A stretch of DNA of 64,000 bases from assembly GCF_000383595.1 (NCBI RefSeq), contig NZ_KB911581.1, positions 3,726,265 through 3,790,264 of the forward strand, in the 5' to 3' direction. The stretch's first letter is position 1; every line of letters begins with the position of its first letter. A program made the translations under genes and the position numbers. Below are positions 50,668-60,337 of the stretch, piece by piece. Under the pieces are notes generated by a model. That model did not search any database, was not told the DNA's origin, and worked only from the letters and a program-made list of their open reading frames with translations. Origin of the DNA: Streptomyces bottropensis ATCC 25435 (GTDB taxonomy: Bacteria; Actinomycetota; Actinomycetes; Streptomycetales; Streptomycetaceae).

Positions 50668-53600
50668 ATGTACGAGCTGTCCCGGGTCCGCCTCTACTCC
50701 ATCGGGCCGGCCGGTGCGCGCTACGCCGACACCGTGCTGGATCTGCGGGGTGTCGGCGCTCACGTGCCCGACCCCGCGCCGCAGCAGGCGGAGTTCTTCG
50801 AGGACGAGCCCACCGGGCCGCCGCGCCGGCCGGCACCCGCCGGCGTCCTCTTCCTGGAGAACGGCGGCGGCAAGTCCGTCCTGCTCAAGCTGATCTTCTC
50901 GGTGATGCTGCCGGGCCACCGCAACACCCTGGGCGGCGCCAGCTCGGGTGTGCTGCGCAAGTTCCTGCTGGCCGACGACTGCGGACACGTCGCCCTGGAG
51001 TGGCAGCACACGCTGACCGGCGAGTGCGTCGTCGTGGGCAAGGTGAGCGAGTGGCGGGGCCGGCAGGTCTCCGGCGACCCGCGGAAGTTCGCCGAGGCCT
51101 GGTACTCCTTCCGGCCCGGTCCGGGGCTGAGCCTCGACAACCTGCCCGTGGCCGAGTCCACCACCGTCCGCCCGCCCGTCGAGGGCGCCTCCGGCGCGCA
51201 GGGCCGGCGGCGGACCATGAAGGGCTTCCGGGACGCCCTCACCGAGGCGGGCAAGGCGTATCCGCACCTCGAAGTGCACTGGGAGGAGATCCACGACCGC
51301 TGGAACGAGCATCTGACCGACCTCGGCCTCGACCCGGAACTCTTCCGCTACCAGCGGGAGATGAACGCCGACGAGGGCGAGGCCGCCGGACTCTTCGCGG
51401 TGAAGAAGGACTCCGACTTCACCGACCTGCTGCTGCGGGCCGTCACCGACACTCGGGACACGGACGGGCTCGCCGACCTGGTCGGCGGGTTCGGCGACAA
51501 GCTCGGGCGGCGGGCGGAGCTGATCGCCGAGCGGGACTTCACCGCGGGGTCCGTGGATCTGCTGGGCCGGATCGTCGAGGCCGCCGAGGGCCGCGCACGG
51601 GCCCGGGACATCCACGCGGGAGCCGAGCGACGCACACGCACCCTGGCACGACGCCTTTCGGCGCGGGCCGCCCGGGAGCGGCTGCGGGGCACCGACCTCG
51701 CCCAGCGGACCACCGCCGCGGCGTACGCGGTGACCCACTGCGAGGGGGCCCGTGACCGCAGCGCACTGATCGCGGCCGAACTCGCCTACCGGCACGCATC
51801 GTTGGCGCTGGCCGCCGCCGAGAAGGCGGCCGCCGCGCAGAAGCGGGAGCTGGCCGACGCGCGCACCCTGCACGCCGCCTGGCAGGCCGCCGAGGCCGTG
51901 CTCAGGCACCGGGCCGCCGCCGACCGCGTCGCCCGGGTGGCAGCGGCCATCCAGGAGGCCGAACGGGACGCGGCACCCGCGCTCGCCGCCCGCGCCAAGG
52001 CCGCCGTCGACCTCGTCCGCGCTCTGCACGCCGCCGCCGGGAGCGCCGAGAACCTGGCGAACGAGGGCGAGGAGAAGTCGGCCGCCCTGCAAGAGGTCGG
52101 TGAGGCCGCCCACCGGGACGCGACCGTCGCCGCCACCGAGGCGCAGCGTGCCCGCAGCGAGGTCGGGCACCTCAGGCAGCGGCTCAGCGAGGTCGAGCAG
52201 GAGACCGCCGAGGCCGTCCGCGCGGGCTGGCTCGACGACACCGCGCCCGACGCCGATCCGGCCCGCGCCGCCCTCGCCGCGAGCGACGCCGAGAAGACGG
52301 CCGTGGCCGCTTGGGACACCGCACGTGAGGCCTCGCGACGCGCCTCCGAGCACGCCCGGGAGGCCGCCTCCGCCGAGTCCCGGGCGGAGCTGACGGCCGC
52401 CCGCGCGGCGGACGCGGCGACCGCCGCCGAGCGGGCCTACGACGGGGAGCGCCGCACGGCCGAGGCCCTGGCGGGGGAGGAGCGGCTGGCGGAGCTGCTG
52501 AGCCTGCCAGCTGCCTCCGGCCGGGGAACGGGCGGCGTGCCGGGGCCTCGCCGGGGCGGGGCCGAGGCCGACGCCGACAGCGGCGCCGACGACGGCACGC
52601 GGCCCGCCACCGGCGCCGTCTCCGTGCCCGCCGCCCGCGCCCGGCGCTCCGCGGCCGACGCCGTCCCACGCGAACTCGCCACCGGCCCCCTCACCCCCGA
52701 GGAGCTGGACCGCTTCGCCGACGAACTGCGTGAACTCCTCGACGACAACGTGACGTCCGCCGAGCGCCACCTCTTCGAGCTGCGCACCGCCGCGGCCGAC
52801 GACTCCCGCATCCTGGGTGCCCTCGGCGACGGCGGGCTGCTGCCGCCGGGCCCCGACGTCCTGGCCACGGTCGAGTTCCTCGGCGAGCACGGCATCCCGG
52901 CCCTGCCCGGCTGGCGCTACCTCGCCCAGGCCGTGGACCCCGTCGACCACGCGCGCGTGCTGGCCGCCCGCCCGGAGCTGGTCGACGGTGTCATCATCAC
53001 CGACCCGGCCTCCCACGCCCGGGCCCGCGAGGCACTGAGCGAGGCGGCACTGCTGCCGAGGTCCGCCGTCGCCGTCGGCACGGCGGCCGCCCTGCTGGCC
53101 CCGACCCCGCCGGTCGACGCGGGTGACGGCTCCTCCTCGGACGTGTTCCTCGTCCCGCCCAACCCGGCCATGCACGACGAGCACGCCGCCGACGAGGAGC
53201 GCCGGACGCTGCGCGCGCGGGCGACCGAGCGGGACGAGGAGATCCGCCGGCTGGCGGCCCGGCTCGGCAAGGACCGGGAGCTGGCGGCCCGGCTCTCCTC
53301 GTGGCGCACGGGATGCCCGGCGGGCCGGCTCACCGAGCTGGCCGCTGCGGCGCGGGAGACACGGGCGTTCGCCGAGGAGGCCGAGGCGGAGCTCTCGGAG
53401 GCACGGACCGTCCGGGCCGAGACCGAGGAAGCGGCGGCCGAGGCGGCCCAGGTCCGCGACGAACGGCAGGAGGCCGCACAGAAGGCCCGCCGCGCCGCCG
53501 ACGCCCTCGCCGGACTCGCCTACCGGCTGCGTGAGCGCGCCGGCTGGCAGGTCAAGCTGCGCGAACTCGCCGACGAGGCCGCCGAGTCCGAGGCCCGCGC

Positions 53601-55410
53601 CCAGTCCTGCCTGGAGCGCGCCCGCGCCGCCGACGAGGACCGCCGCGCCACCCAGCGCGCCGCCGACGACGCCCGCCGTACGGCGCGTGCGCTGCGCGCC
53701 GAGCGCGCGGAGATCGCGGGCGCCCCCGACGACGTACCGCAGAGCGACCCCGACGCGCCCAGGCACCCCCTCGCGGCCCTCCGCGAGGCCTACCGGGCCG
53801 CGTCCCAGGTCTACGAGAAGGTCGGCGTCGGCGCCGACCTGCGCGCCGAGCAGGCGCGGGCCGAGAGCGACGAGAGTTCCGCGATCGCCGAACTCGGCCG
53901 GCTGACCAACAAGGTCCGAAACCGTGCCGAACAGCTGCTGCAGTCCCCCGACGGCTCCGACGCGCCCTCCCGGCAGGCCGCCGTCGCCCGCGCCGAGGAA
54001 CTCGTCCAGCTCCTGGAGAGCCGGGTGTCCCTGTCGAGCGAGCAGCTCGGGCGGCTGCGCGGCGAGGCCGAGCGCCACGCCCCCGAGGACGGCGACGCGC
54101 ACACCGAGCTGCCCGAGGACCTGCTCCCGCGCGACGCCGAGCACGCCCAGGCCCTGCTGCGCACCGCCACCGCCGAACTCGCCTCCCGGGCCGAGGCGCT
54201 GACCGGGGCCCGCGAGGCCCACGCCGAGCTGCTGGAGTCCCACCGCGCCGCCGAGGACGCGGCCGGCGGCTTCGACGAGACCGCCGCCCTGCTCCGGGAC
54301 CTCCTGCGCGACCACTCCACCGACGACGACCAGGAGGAGCCCGAGCCCTACCCGGGCGGCCCCGAGGAGGCACGCAGGGCCGCCGCCGAGGCCCGCCGCT
54401 CCCTGCGTGGGTGCGCCGCCGACCTGTCCGCCGCCGAGGGCTCCGTACGCGAGGCCAGTGACATCCTCGTGCGCCACGCCAACTCCACGCGCTACGAGCA
54501 GGTCCGCACCCCCGCCCGCCAGCAGATCCGCGAGCTGCCCGCGGCCTCGCTCCCCGAGCACGCCCAGAAGTGGGCCGACGCGTTCGCGCCCCGCCTCAGG
54601 GTCCTCACGGACGAGCTGGCCCAGCTGGAACGCAACCGGGACTCGATCGTCGACCGGCTGCGGGGCCTGGTGGAATCGGCCCTCGCCACGCTCCGCTCCG
54701 CCCAGCGGCTGTCCAGGCTCCCCGAGGGCCTCGGGGAGTGGTCCGGCCAGGAGTTCCTGCGCATCCGCTTCGAGGAGCCCGACCAGGCCACCCTCACCGA
54801 GCGGCTCGGCGAGGTCGTCGACGAGGCGACCCGCGCGGCCGTGAAGAAGAACTCCGACATGCGCCGGGACGGCATGTCCCTGCTGCTGCGGGGTGTCGGA
54901 GCCGCGCTCCAGCCCAAGGGCATCGCCGTGGAGATCCTCAAGCCGGACGCCGTGCTGAGGGCCGAGCGCGTCCCCGTCGGGCAGATGGGCGACGTCTTCT
55001 CCGGGGGCCAGCTGCTCACCGCCGCCATCGCCCTCTACTGCACGATGGCCGCGCTCCGCAGCAACGACCGGGGGCGGGACAAGCACCGGCACGCGGGCAC
55101 GTTGTTCCTGGACAACCCCATCGGCCGCGCCAACGCGACCTACCTGCTGGAACTCCAGCGCGCCGTCTCGGACGCGCTCGGCGTCCAGCTCCTCTACACC
55201 ACCGGCCTCTTCGACACGACCGCACTGGCGGAGTTCCCGCTGGTGATCCGCCTGCGCAACGACGCAGACCTGAGGGCGGGCCTGAAGTACATCAGCGTGG
55301 AGGAACACCTCCGCCCGGGACTGCCCAAGCAGCCCCAGGCGGGGGAGGCGGCGCACACCGAGATCACGGCGACACGCATGTACAAGAGGCCCACCACGAC
55401 CGCGCCCTGA
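50668..55410 (+). CDS. SMC/MukB-like coiled-coil ATPase, large subunit of an uncharacterised three-gene operon
   Basis: A 1580-aa protein with the SMC plan: an N-terminal ATPase half (Walker A region LENGGGKS, K69), two very long Ala/Glu/Arg-rich coiled coils (about 290-690 and 800-1310) separated by a globular hinge-like region (about 690-800, including EFLGEHGIPALPGWRYLAQA), and a C-terminal half with the ABC signature FSGGQLLTAA (S1445) and Walker B LFLDNPIGRAN. P-loop position 1 is Leu rather than Gly, and the residue after the Walker B Asp (D1482) is Asn1483 rather than the catalytic Glu. It would form a DNA-embracing dimer. No JetD-like nuclease gene follows; the next gene is convergent. 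The ribosome site is weak. Confidence 0.85.
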   Translation: MYELSRVRLYSIGPAGARYADTVLDLRGVGAHVPDPAPQQAEFFEDEPTGPPRRPAPAGVLFLENGGGKSVLLKLIFSVMLPGHRNTLGGASSGVLRKFLLADDCGHVALEWQHTLTGECVVVGKVSEWRGRQVSGDPRKFAEAWYSFRPGPGLSLDNLPVAESTTVRPPVEGASGAQGRRRTMKGFRDALTEAGKAYPHLEVHWEEIHDRWNEHLTDLGLDPELFRYQREMNADEGEAAGLFAVKKDSDFTDLLLRAVTDTRDTDGLADLVGGFGDKLGRRAELIAERDFTAGSVDLLGRIVEAAEGRARARDIHAGAERRTRTLARRLSARAARERLRGTDLAQRTTAAAYAVTHCEGARDRSALIAAELAYRHASLALAAAEKAAAAQKRELADARTLHAAWQAAEAVLRHRAAADRVARVAAAIQEAERDAAPALAARAKAAVDLVRALHAAAGSAENLANEGEEKSAALQEVGEAAHRDATVAATEAQRARSEVGHLRQRLSEVEQETAEAVRAGWLDDTAPDADPARAALAASDAEKTAVAAWDTAREASRRASEHAREAASAESRAELTAARAADAATAAERAYDGERRTAEALAGEERLAELLSLPAASGRGTGGVPGPRRGGAEADADSGADDGTRPATGAVSVPAARARRSAADAVPRELATGPLTPEELDRFADELRELLDDNVTSAERHLFELRTAAADDSRILGALGDGGLLPPGPDVLATVEFLGEHGIPALPGWRYLAQAVDPVDHARVLAARPELVDGVIITDPASHARAREALSEAALLPRSAVAVGTAAALLAPTPPVDAGDGSSSDVFLVPPNPAMHDEHAADEERRTLRARATERDEEIRRLAARLGKDRELAARLSSWRTGCPAGRLTELAAAARETRAFAEEAEAELSEARTVRAETEEAAAEAAQVRDERQEAAQKARRAADALAGLAYRLRERAGWQVKLRELADEAAESEARAQSCLERARAADEDRRATQRAADDARRTARALRAERAEIAGAPDDVPQSDPDAPRHPLAALREAYRAASQVYEKVGVGADLRAEQARAESDESSAIAELGRLTNKVRNRAEQLLQSPDGSDAPSRQAAVARAEELVQLLESRVSLSSEQLGRLRGEAERHAPEDGDAHTELPEDLLPRDAEHAQALLRTATAELASRAEALTGAREAHAELLESHRAAEDAAGGFDETAALLRDLLRDHSTDDDQEEPEPYPGGPEEARRAAAEARRSLRGCAADLSAAEGSVREASDILVRHANSTRYEQVRTPARQQIRELPAASLPEHAQKWADAFAPRLRVLTDELAQLERNRDSIVDRLRGLVESALATLRSAQRLSRLPEGLGEWSGQEFLRIRFEEPDQATLTERLGEVVDEATRAAVKKNSDMRRDGMSLLLRGVGAALQPKGIAVEILKPDAVLRAERVPVGQMGDVFSGGQLLTAAIALYCTMAALRSNDRGRDKHRHAGTLFLDNPIGRANATYLLELQRAVSDALGVQLLYTTGLFDTTALAEFPLVIRLRNDADLRAGLKYISVEEHLRPGLPKQPQAGEAAHTEITATRMYKRPTTTAP

Positions 55411-55411
55411 A

Positions 55412-55466
55412 GGGGCGCGGGAACTGCGCGACCAGCCGGCACGGACCCGCAGTCGCCCCGCGCCCC
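55412..55466. terminator. Hairpin/dispersed repeat between SMC-like gene and GMC gene
   Basis: GGGGCGCGGG (55412-55421) pairs with CCCGCGCCCC (55457-55466). The first arm continues AACTGCGCGACCAGCCGGC, the usual sequence of the dispersed streptomycete intergenic repeat. It starts 2 nt after the SMC-like stop and probably terminates both convergent transcripts. Confidence 0.7.
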
Positions 55467-55481
55467 CAGGCACCCTCCTCC

Positions 55482-57032
55482 TCAGGCGTCGGCTTTCAAA
55501 AGATCCGCGCACTTCTCGCCGATCATCATCGTCGTGATGCACGGATTCACCGTCACCAGATCCGGCATCACCGACCCGTCCGCGACCCGCAGCCCCCCGA
55601 TCCCCTTCACCCGCAGTCGCGCGTCCAGGGGCGCCGAGGCGTCGTCGTCCGCGCCCATCCTCACGGTGCAGGCCGGGTGGTAGACGGTGTTGTGGGTCTT
55701 CTGGATGTAGTCGAGCAGTTCCTCGTCGCTCCGCACGTCGGGCCCGGGCGCCAGCTCGGCCCCCGCCCAGCCGCTCAGTGCCGGCTGCGCCGCGATCTGC
55801 CGGGCGAGACGAAGGCCGTACGTCATCACGCGCACGTCGTGCTCGTGCGTGAAGTAGCGCGGGTCGACCTTCGGTTTGTCCCGGTAGTCGCGGGTGCGCA
55901 GCCGTACGGTGCCCCGGGACCTCGCCCGCGTCACGTTCGGCGTCAGACAGAACGCGTTCTCGGAGGTCGGGTAGCCGTGGCGGGCCGTGTTCATGTCGAA
56001 CGGCACGGACCCGTAGTGGAACATCAGGTCGGGCCGGTCCAGGCCCGGTTCGGTGTCGTAGAAGATGCCCGCCTCCCACCACTGGTTGGACTCGGTGGGC
56101 ATCGGCTGAGCGGCCTCCCACATGATGACGCCCTCGGGGTGGTCCTGGAGGTTCTCGCCGACGCCCGCCGAGTCCACGACCACGTCCACGCCCACCTCGC
56201 GCAGCTGTTCGGCGGGGCCGATGCCGGAGAGCATGAGGAGCTTCGGGGTGTCGATCGCGCCGCAGGAGACGACGACCTCACGGCGGGCACGTACCGTCCG
56301 GGTGTGGATGAGGTCCGGGTCCAGATACTCGGCGCCGACACAGCGACGTCCCTCCAGCACCAGCTTCTTGGCGCGGACCCCGGTGCGGACCTCCAGGTTG
56401 GGGCGCCTGCCCATGATCGGGTGGAGATACGCCACCGAGGAGGACTGCCGGATGTTGTTCTCGTCGGAGTTGATCTGGAACCAGTTGGCGCCCCGCACCA
56501 CCGTCGTCCCGGTGTTGAACGGCGTCGTCGGGATACCCGCCTGTACGCACGCCTCCAGCAGCGCGTTGCCGCACGGGTCCTCGCTCTTGATGGTGCGCAG
56601 CTTCACCGGTCCGGAGCGCCCGTGGTGCTCGCCGGGCGCGTCGTTGGTCTCCAGGCGCCGGTAGAGCGGGAAGAGGTCGGCCGCGGACCAGCCCGTACAG
56701 CCCGCTGCCGCCCAGTCGTCGAGGTCTTCCGCCGGCGCCCAGAAGGCGATGCACGAGTTGTGGGAGGAGCAGCCGCCGAGGACCTTCGCCCGCGCGTGCC
56801 GCATGAAGCTGTTGCCGCCGGCCTGCGGTTCGACCGGGTAGTCCCAGTCGTAGCCGGACTCCAGCAGGCCCATCCAGCGTTCCAGTTTCAGGACGTCGTC
56901 GTCTCCGACGTCACTGGGGCCCGCTTCCAGTACACACACCGTGACCGACGGATCCTCGGAGAGTCTGGCCGCGACGACGTTTCCCGCGGTGCCGCCGCCG
57001 ACCACGACGTAGTCGAATTCGTCTGCCTTCAT
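55482..57032 (-). CDS. betA: GMC oxidoreductase, choline dehydrogenase-like
   Basis: A 516-aa FAD enzyme of the GMC family. FAD-binding start YVVVGGGTAGNVVAARLSE (about 8-26), GMC signature 2 GAIDTPKLLMLSGIGP, and the catalytic His (VYHPACTVRMG) with C-terminal Asn (VNPCITTMMI) are intact. With an aldehyde dehydrogenase and an APC permease in the same operon it probably oxidises choline to betaine aldehyde, but other primary alcohols or amino alcohols are possible; the symbol is tentative. ATG at 57032, last gene of the operon. Confidence 0.8.
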   Translation of the reverse strand: MKADEFDYVVVGGGTAGNVVAARLSEDPSVTVCVLEAGPSDVGDDDVLKLERWMGLLESGYDWDYPVEPQAGGNSFMRHARAKVLGGCSSHNSCIAFWAPAEDLDDWAAAGCTGWSAADLFPLYRRLETNDAPGEHHGRSGPVKLRTIKSEDPCGNALLEACVQAGIPTTPFNTGTTVVRGANWFQINSDENNIRQSSSVAYLHPIMGRRPNLEVRTGVRAKKLVLEGRRCVGAEYLDPDLIHTRTVRARREVVVSCGAIDTPKLLMLSGIGPAEQLREVGVDVVVDSAGVGENLQDHPEGVIMWEAAQPMPTESNQWWEAGIFYDTEPGLDRPDLMFHYGSVPFDMNTARHGYPTSENAFCLTPNVTRARSRGTVRLRTRDYRDKPKVDPRYFTHEHDVRVMTYGLRLARQIAAQPALSGWAGAELAPGPDVRSDEELLDYIQKTHNTVYHPACTVRMGADDDASAPLDARLRVKGIGGLRVADGSVMPDLVTVNPCITTMMIGEKCADLLKADA

Positions 57033-57104
57033 GGGGGTCGCCCTTCTGCGTTGCTGTGCTGCCGTGCCGTTGTGCCGTGTCTGACCGGGGGAGGGAAGCG
57101 GCTC

Positions 57105-58697
57105 TCAGTCGCCCGCCGGAGCGGCGACCGGGGCGGCGGGCGGTACGGGCGGAGACGTGGGCCCGGCGTCCGCGACCACGCGGTGCTCGGCGAGCACACC
57201 GGTCCTGTGCCGCTGGATGAACCAGTAGTAGGCGAAGCCGCCGCCGGCGATGATCCCGACGAAGAGGACCGCGCCCCACTGCAGGTACCAGTGGAACGGG
57301 GCGGCCGCGTTGTAGACCGCCGCCCTCGGCCAGATCAGGTTGAGGGTCATGCCCGCGCCCCACACGACGGCGAGGATGTTCACGACGACGCCCCAGCGGC
57401 CCAGGGAGAACCTGCCGTCCCCGGCCGGCTGCCACGTGCCGCGCAGCCGCGCCACGAGCATCGGTACGGTGACGCCCAGATAGGCCAGGTAGATCATGAT
57501 GATGCCGATGCTGGTCACCACGGTGAAGATCTGCGGCTGACGGATGTTGACCACGAGGATGCCCAGCGCCAGCACACCGATGATCACGGTCGGCAGCACC
57601 GGCGTCTGGAAACGCGGGTGGATCTTGGCGAGCTTCGAGGAGGCGGGCAGGTTGTTGTCCCGGGCCATGGCGAAGGTCAGCCGGACGGCGGCGGTGTGCA
57701 CGGCCAGGGCGCACACGGTGACCGCGATCAGGACGCACCACAGCATCGCCTTGCCGGCCGTCGGGCCGAGCACGTTGAGCACGACGTACTGCAGACCGTC
57801 CGTGGACAGCTGCTCGCCCTTCAGGCTGGAGACGCTCATCAGCGCCAGCAGCAGGATCAGACCGCCGAGGAGGAAGGAGGCGATGATCGCCCGGATGATG
57901 GCGCGCGGCGCGTTCCGGGTCGGGTCCAGGGACTCCTCACCGAGCGAGGCGGCCGTGTCGAAGCCGTACATGACGTACGCGGACGCCAGCGAGGCCACGA
58001 GGAACGCGCCCAGGTACCCGTTGCCGTACGCGTCGCCGGTGCCGTTGGTCTCCATGACCACCTGCGGGCCGCGGGTGATGTGCACGGCGAACAGCACGAT
58101 CAGGACGACCGTGGCGATCAGTTCGATGAACACGCCCGCCGTGTTGATCCGGGCCATCAGCTTCACGCCGAAGGCGTTCACCGCGGTGGTGAACGCGATC
58201 AGCACCGCGGCCAGGATGACCGCGTTGGTCGCCACGTCGTACGTGCCGGTGCCGTCCCCGACGAACTGGAACACGTCGGAGATCTGCGGCAGCGTCAGCT
58301 GGTAGGCCAGCGCGACCGCCGCGATCGACACGATGGAGGCGGTCAGCATCATCCAGCCGGCGAGCCAGCCCAGATGCGGATTGCCTATCTTCTTCGACCA
58401 GTTGTAGACCGAGCCCGCGACCGGGTAGCGGGCCGCCAGCTCGGCGAAACAGAGCGCGACCATGAACTGGCCGACGAACACCATCGGCCAGGACCACCAG
58501 TAGGCGGGGCCGCCACTGGCGAAGCCGAAGTAGAACAGCTGGAAGGTGCCGGTGAGGATCGAGATGTAGCTGATCCCGGCGGCGAAGGTGTGGAAGTTGC
58601 CGAGTGTGCGCTTGAGTTCGGGCTTGTAGCCGAACTCGGTCAACTCGGTGTCGTCGGAGGCGTTCTTGGGGCCGGTGGGTTGCTCGATGGTCGTCAT
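57105..58697 (-). CDS. APC-superfamily amino acid/amine permease
   Basis: A 530-aa transporter with about twelve to fourteen helices. The N-terminal signature FAAGISYISILTGTFQLFYF and FAELAARYPVAGSVYNWSKK are typical of the amino acid-choline (ACT/BAT1-like) group of the APC superfamily, and GFDTAASLGEESLDPTRNAP is the conserved loop. Position between an aldehyde dehydrogenase and a GMC oxidase suggests uptake of their amine substrate, such as choline. AGGAG lies 8 nt upstream of the ATG at 58697. The C-terminal tail is Pro/Ala-rich. Confidence 0.88.
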   Translation of the reverse strand: MTTIEQPTGPKNASDDTELTEFGYKPELKRTLGNFHTFAAGISYISILTGTFQLFYFGFASGGPAYWWSWPMVFVGQFMVALCFAELAARYPVAGSVYNWSKKIGNPHLGWLAGWMMLTASIVSIAAVALAYQLTLPQISDVFQFVGDGTGTYDVATNAVILAAVLIAFTTAVNAFGVKLMARINTAGVFIELIATVVLIVLFAVHITRGPQVVMETNGTGDAYGNGYLGAFLVASLASAYVMYGFDTAASLGEESLDPTRNAPRAIIRAIIASFLLGGLILLLALMSVSSLKGEQLSTDGLQYVVLNVLGPTAGKAMLWCVLIAVTVCALAVHTAAVRLTFAMARDNNLPASSKLAKIHPRFQTPVLPTVIIGVLALGILVVNIRQPQIFTVVTSIGIIMIYLAYLGVTVPMLVARLRGTWQPAGDGRFSLGRWGVVVNILAVVWGAGMTLNLIWPRAAVYNAAAPFHWYLQWGAVLFVGIIAGGGFAYYWFIQRHRTGVLAEHRVVADAGPTSPPVPPAAPVAAPAGD

Positions 58698-58870
58698 GAG
58701 CGGACTCCTGGTGGGCCTTGGGGAGGAGGGGGGAGCGGCTCTTGCGGATGCCGGAAGGGCGGGGGAGGGCGTGGTGCGGGAGAGAGCGCCCCGGGAGCAG
58801 GCGTGAAGAGGGAAGGGCCGTCGCAGGCCGTACGGGGCCGCGGGGGCGCCGTGTGGGAGAAGGGGCGGAG

Positions 58871-60337
58871 CTAGGCGAACCAGCCCTGGGGCGCGGGAGC
58901 CGTGTTGCGCCAGATGTGCTTGGCCTCGCGGTACTCGGCGAGCCCCGCGGGCCCGAGTTCGCGGCCGAAGCCGGACTGCTTGTAACCGCCCCACTCGGCC
59001 TGCGGCACGTACGGGTGGTAGTCGTTGATCCAGACCGTGCCGATCCGCAGCCGGGCCGCGACCCGCTGTGCCCTGGCCTCGTCGGTCGTCCAGACGGCAC
59101 CGGCCAGGCCGTAGATCGTGTCGTTGGCCAGCCGTACCGCCTCGTCCTCGGTGCTGAACCGTTCCACCGTCAGCACCGGCCCGAACGACTCGTCCTGGAC
59201 CACGGACATCGAGCCCGTGCACTCGTCCAGGACGGTCGGCAGATAATAGAAACCCTGGTCGTAGGCGTCGCCGCTCGGTCGCTCGCCGCCGCAGCGCAGC
59301 ACCGCGCCCTCGGCGACGCCCCGGGCGACGTACTCCTCGACCTTCGAGCGGTGTGCCGCCGAGATCAGCGGACCGGTCTGCGCCGACTCGTCGAACGGGC
59401 CGCCGAGCCGGATCTCCTTCGCCCGGCGGACGACCTCGTCGACGAACCGGTCGTGCAGCGAGTCCTCCACCAGGAGGCGGGCTCCCGCCGAGCACACCTG
59501 CCCCGAGTGCAGGAAGACCGCGGTCAGTGCCATGTCGACGGCCGCGTCGAAGTCGGCGTCGGCGAAGACGATGTTCGGGTTCTTGCCGCCCAGCTCCAGG
59601 GCGACCTTCTTCACGCTCGCGGCGGCGTTGGCCATGAGCCGGCGCCCGGTCTGCAGTCCGCCGGTGAAGGAGACCAGGTCCACGTCCGGGTGCTCGGAGA
59701 GCGGGGCACCGGCCTCCGGGCCCGCGCCGAGGACCAGGTTCGCCACGCCCGTGGGCACCCCGGCCTCCTCCAGGAGGCGCATCAGGTGGATCGCGGTGTG
59801 CGGGGTCAGCTCGCTCGGCTTGAGCACGAAGGTGTTGCCGGCAGCGAGCGCGGGGGCGACCTTCCAGGCCGTCTGGAGGAGGGGGTAGTTCCAGGGGGTG
59901 ATCAGCGCGCACACACCGACCGGCTCGTACACGACCCGGCTGTCGACGCCGGCCTGGCCGGTGTCGACGACCCGCCCGGTCTCGGCCGTGGCCGCGCGTC
60001 CGAAGTAGCGGAAGCAGTTCGCGATGTCGTCGATGTCGTACTCGCTCTCCACCAGCCTCTTGCCGGTGTCGAGGGACTCGGCGCGGGCGAGCGCGTCCTT
60101 GTCGCGTACGAGCAGATCGGCCACCCGCAGCAGCAGGTCACCGCGGTCGGCGGGTGACGTGCTGGGCCAAGGGCCCTCGTCGAAGGCGCGGCGTGCGGCC
60201 GTGATCGCCTCGACGGTGTCCTTCGCTCCGGCCTCGTCGACGACGGCGACCAGGCTGCCGTCGGCGGGACAGCGGATCTCGCGCGTCCGTCCGTCGAGCG
60301 CGGATCGCCACGCTCCGCCGATGAAAAGTTCGGGCAT
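58871..60337 (-). CDS. betB: Aldehyde dehydrogenase, betaine-aldehyde dehydrogenase-like
   Basis: A 488-aa NAD-dependent aldehyde dehydrogenase. General base E248 (LELGGKNPN) and nucleophile C282 (SGQVCSAGARLL) are 34 residues apart, as in all active family members; the Rossmann motif FTGGLQTGRRLM is present (about 222). The closest named group is betaine aldehyde dehydrogenase (GbsA/BetB), giving glycine betaine when combined with the GMC enzyme. First gene of the leftward operon; 173 bases separate it from the permease. The start ATG at 60337 is preceded by AGGAGG. The symbol is tentative because substrate cannot be read directly. Confidence 0.82.
   Translation of the reverse strand: MPELFIGGAWRSALDGRTREIRCPADGSLVAVVDEAGAKDTVEAITAARRAFDEGPWPSTSPADRGDLLLRVADLLVRDKDALARAESLDTGKRLVESEYDIDDIANCFRYFGRAATAETGRVVDTGQAGVDSRVVYEPVGVCALITPWNYPLLQTAWKVAPALAAGNTFVLKPSELTPHTAIHLMRLLEEAGVPTGVANLVLGAGPEAGAPLSEHPDVDLVSFTGGLQTGRRLMANAAASVKKVALELGGKNPNIVFADADFDAAVDMALTAVFLHSGQVCSAGARLLVEDSLHDRFVDEVVRRAKEIRLGGPFDESAQTGPLISAAHRSKVEEYVARGVAEGAVLRCGGERPSGDAYDQGFYYLPTVLDECTGSMSVVQDESFGPVLTVERFSTEDEAVRLANDTIYGLAGAVWTTDEARAQRVAARLRIGTVWINDYHPYVPQAEWGGYKQSGFGRELGPAGLAEYREAKHIWRNTAPAPQGWFA

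Noticed and set aside
47946..55410. Calling the operon a full Wadjet defence system
   Set aside because: The JetD nuclease gene is missing on both sides and the subunits do not show recognisable Wadjet signatures by eye.
50644..56121. Very long antisense open frame (1825 codons) across the SMC-like gene
   Set aside because: It is a GC-rich shadow of the real gene: composition is Gly/Arg/Leu/Val-rich without domains, and the plus-strand frame has the ATPase motifs.
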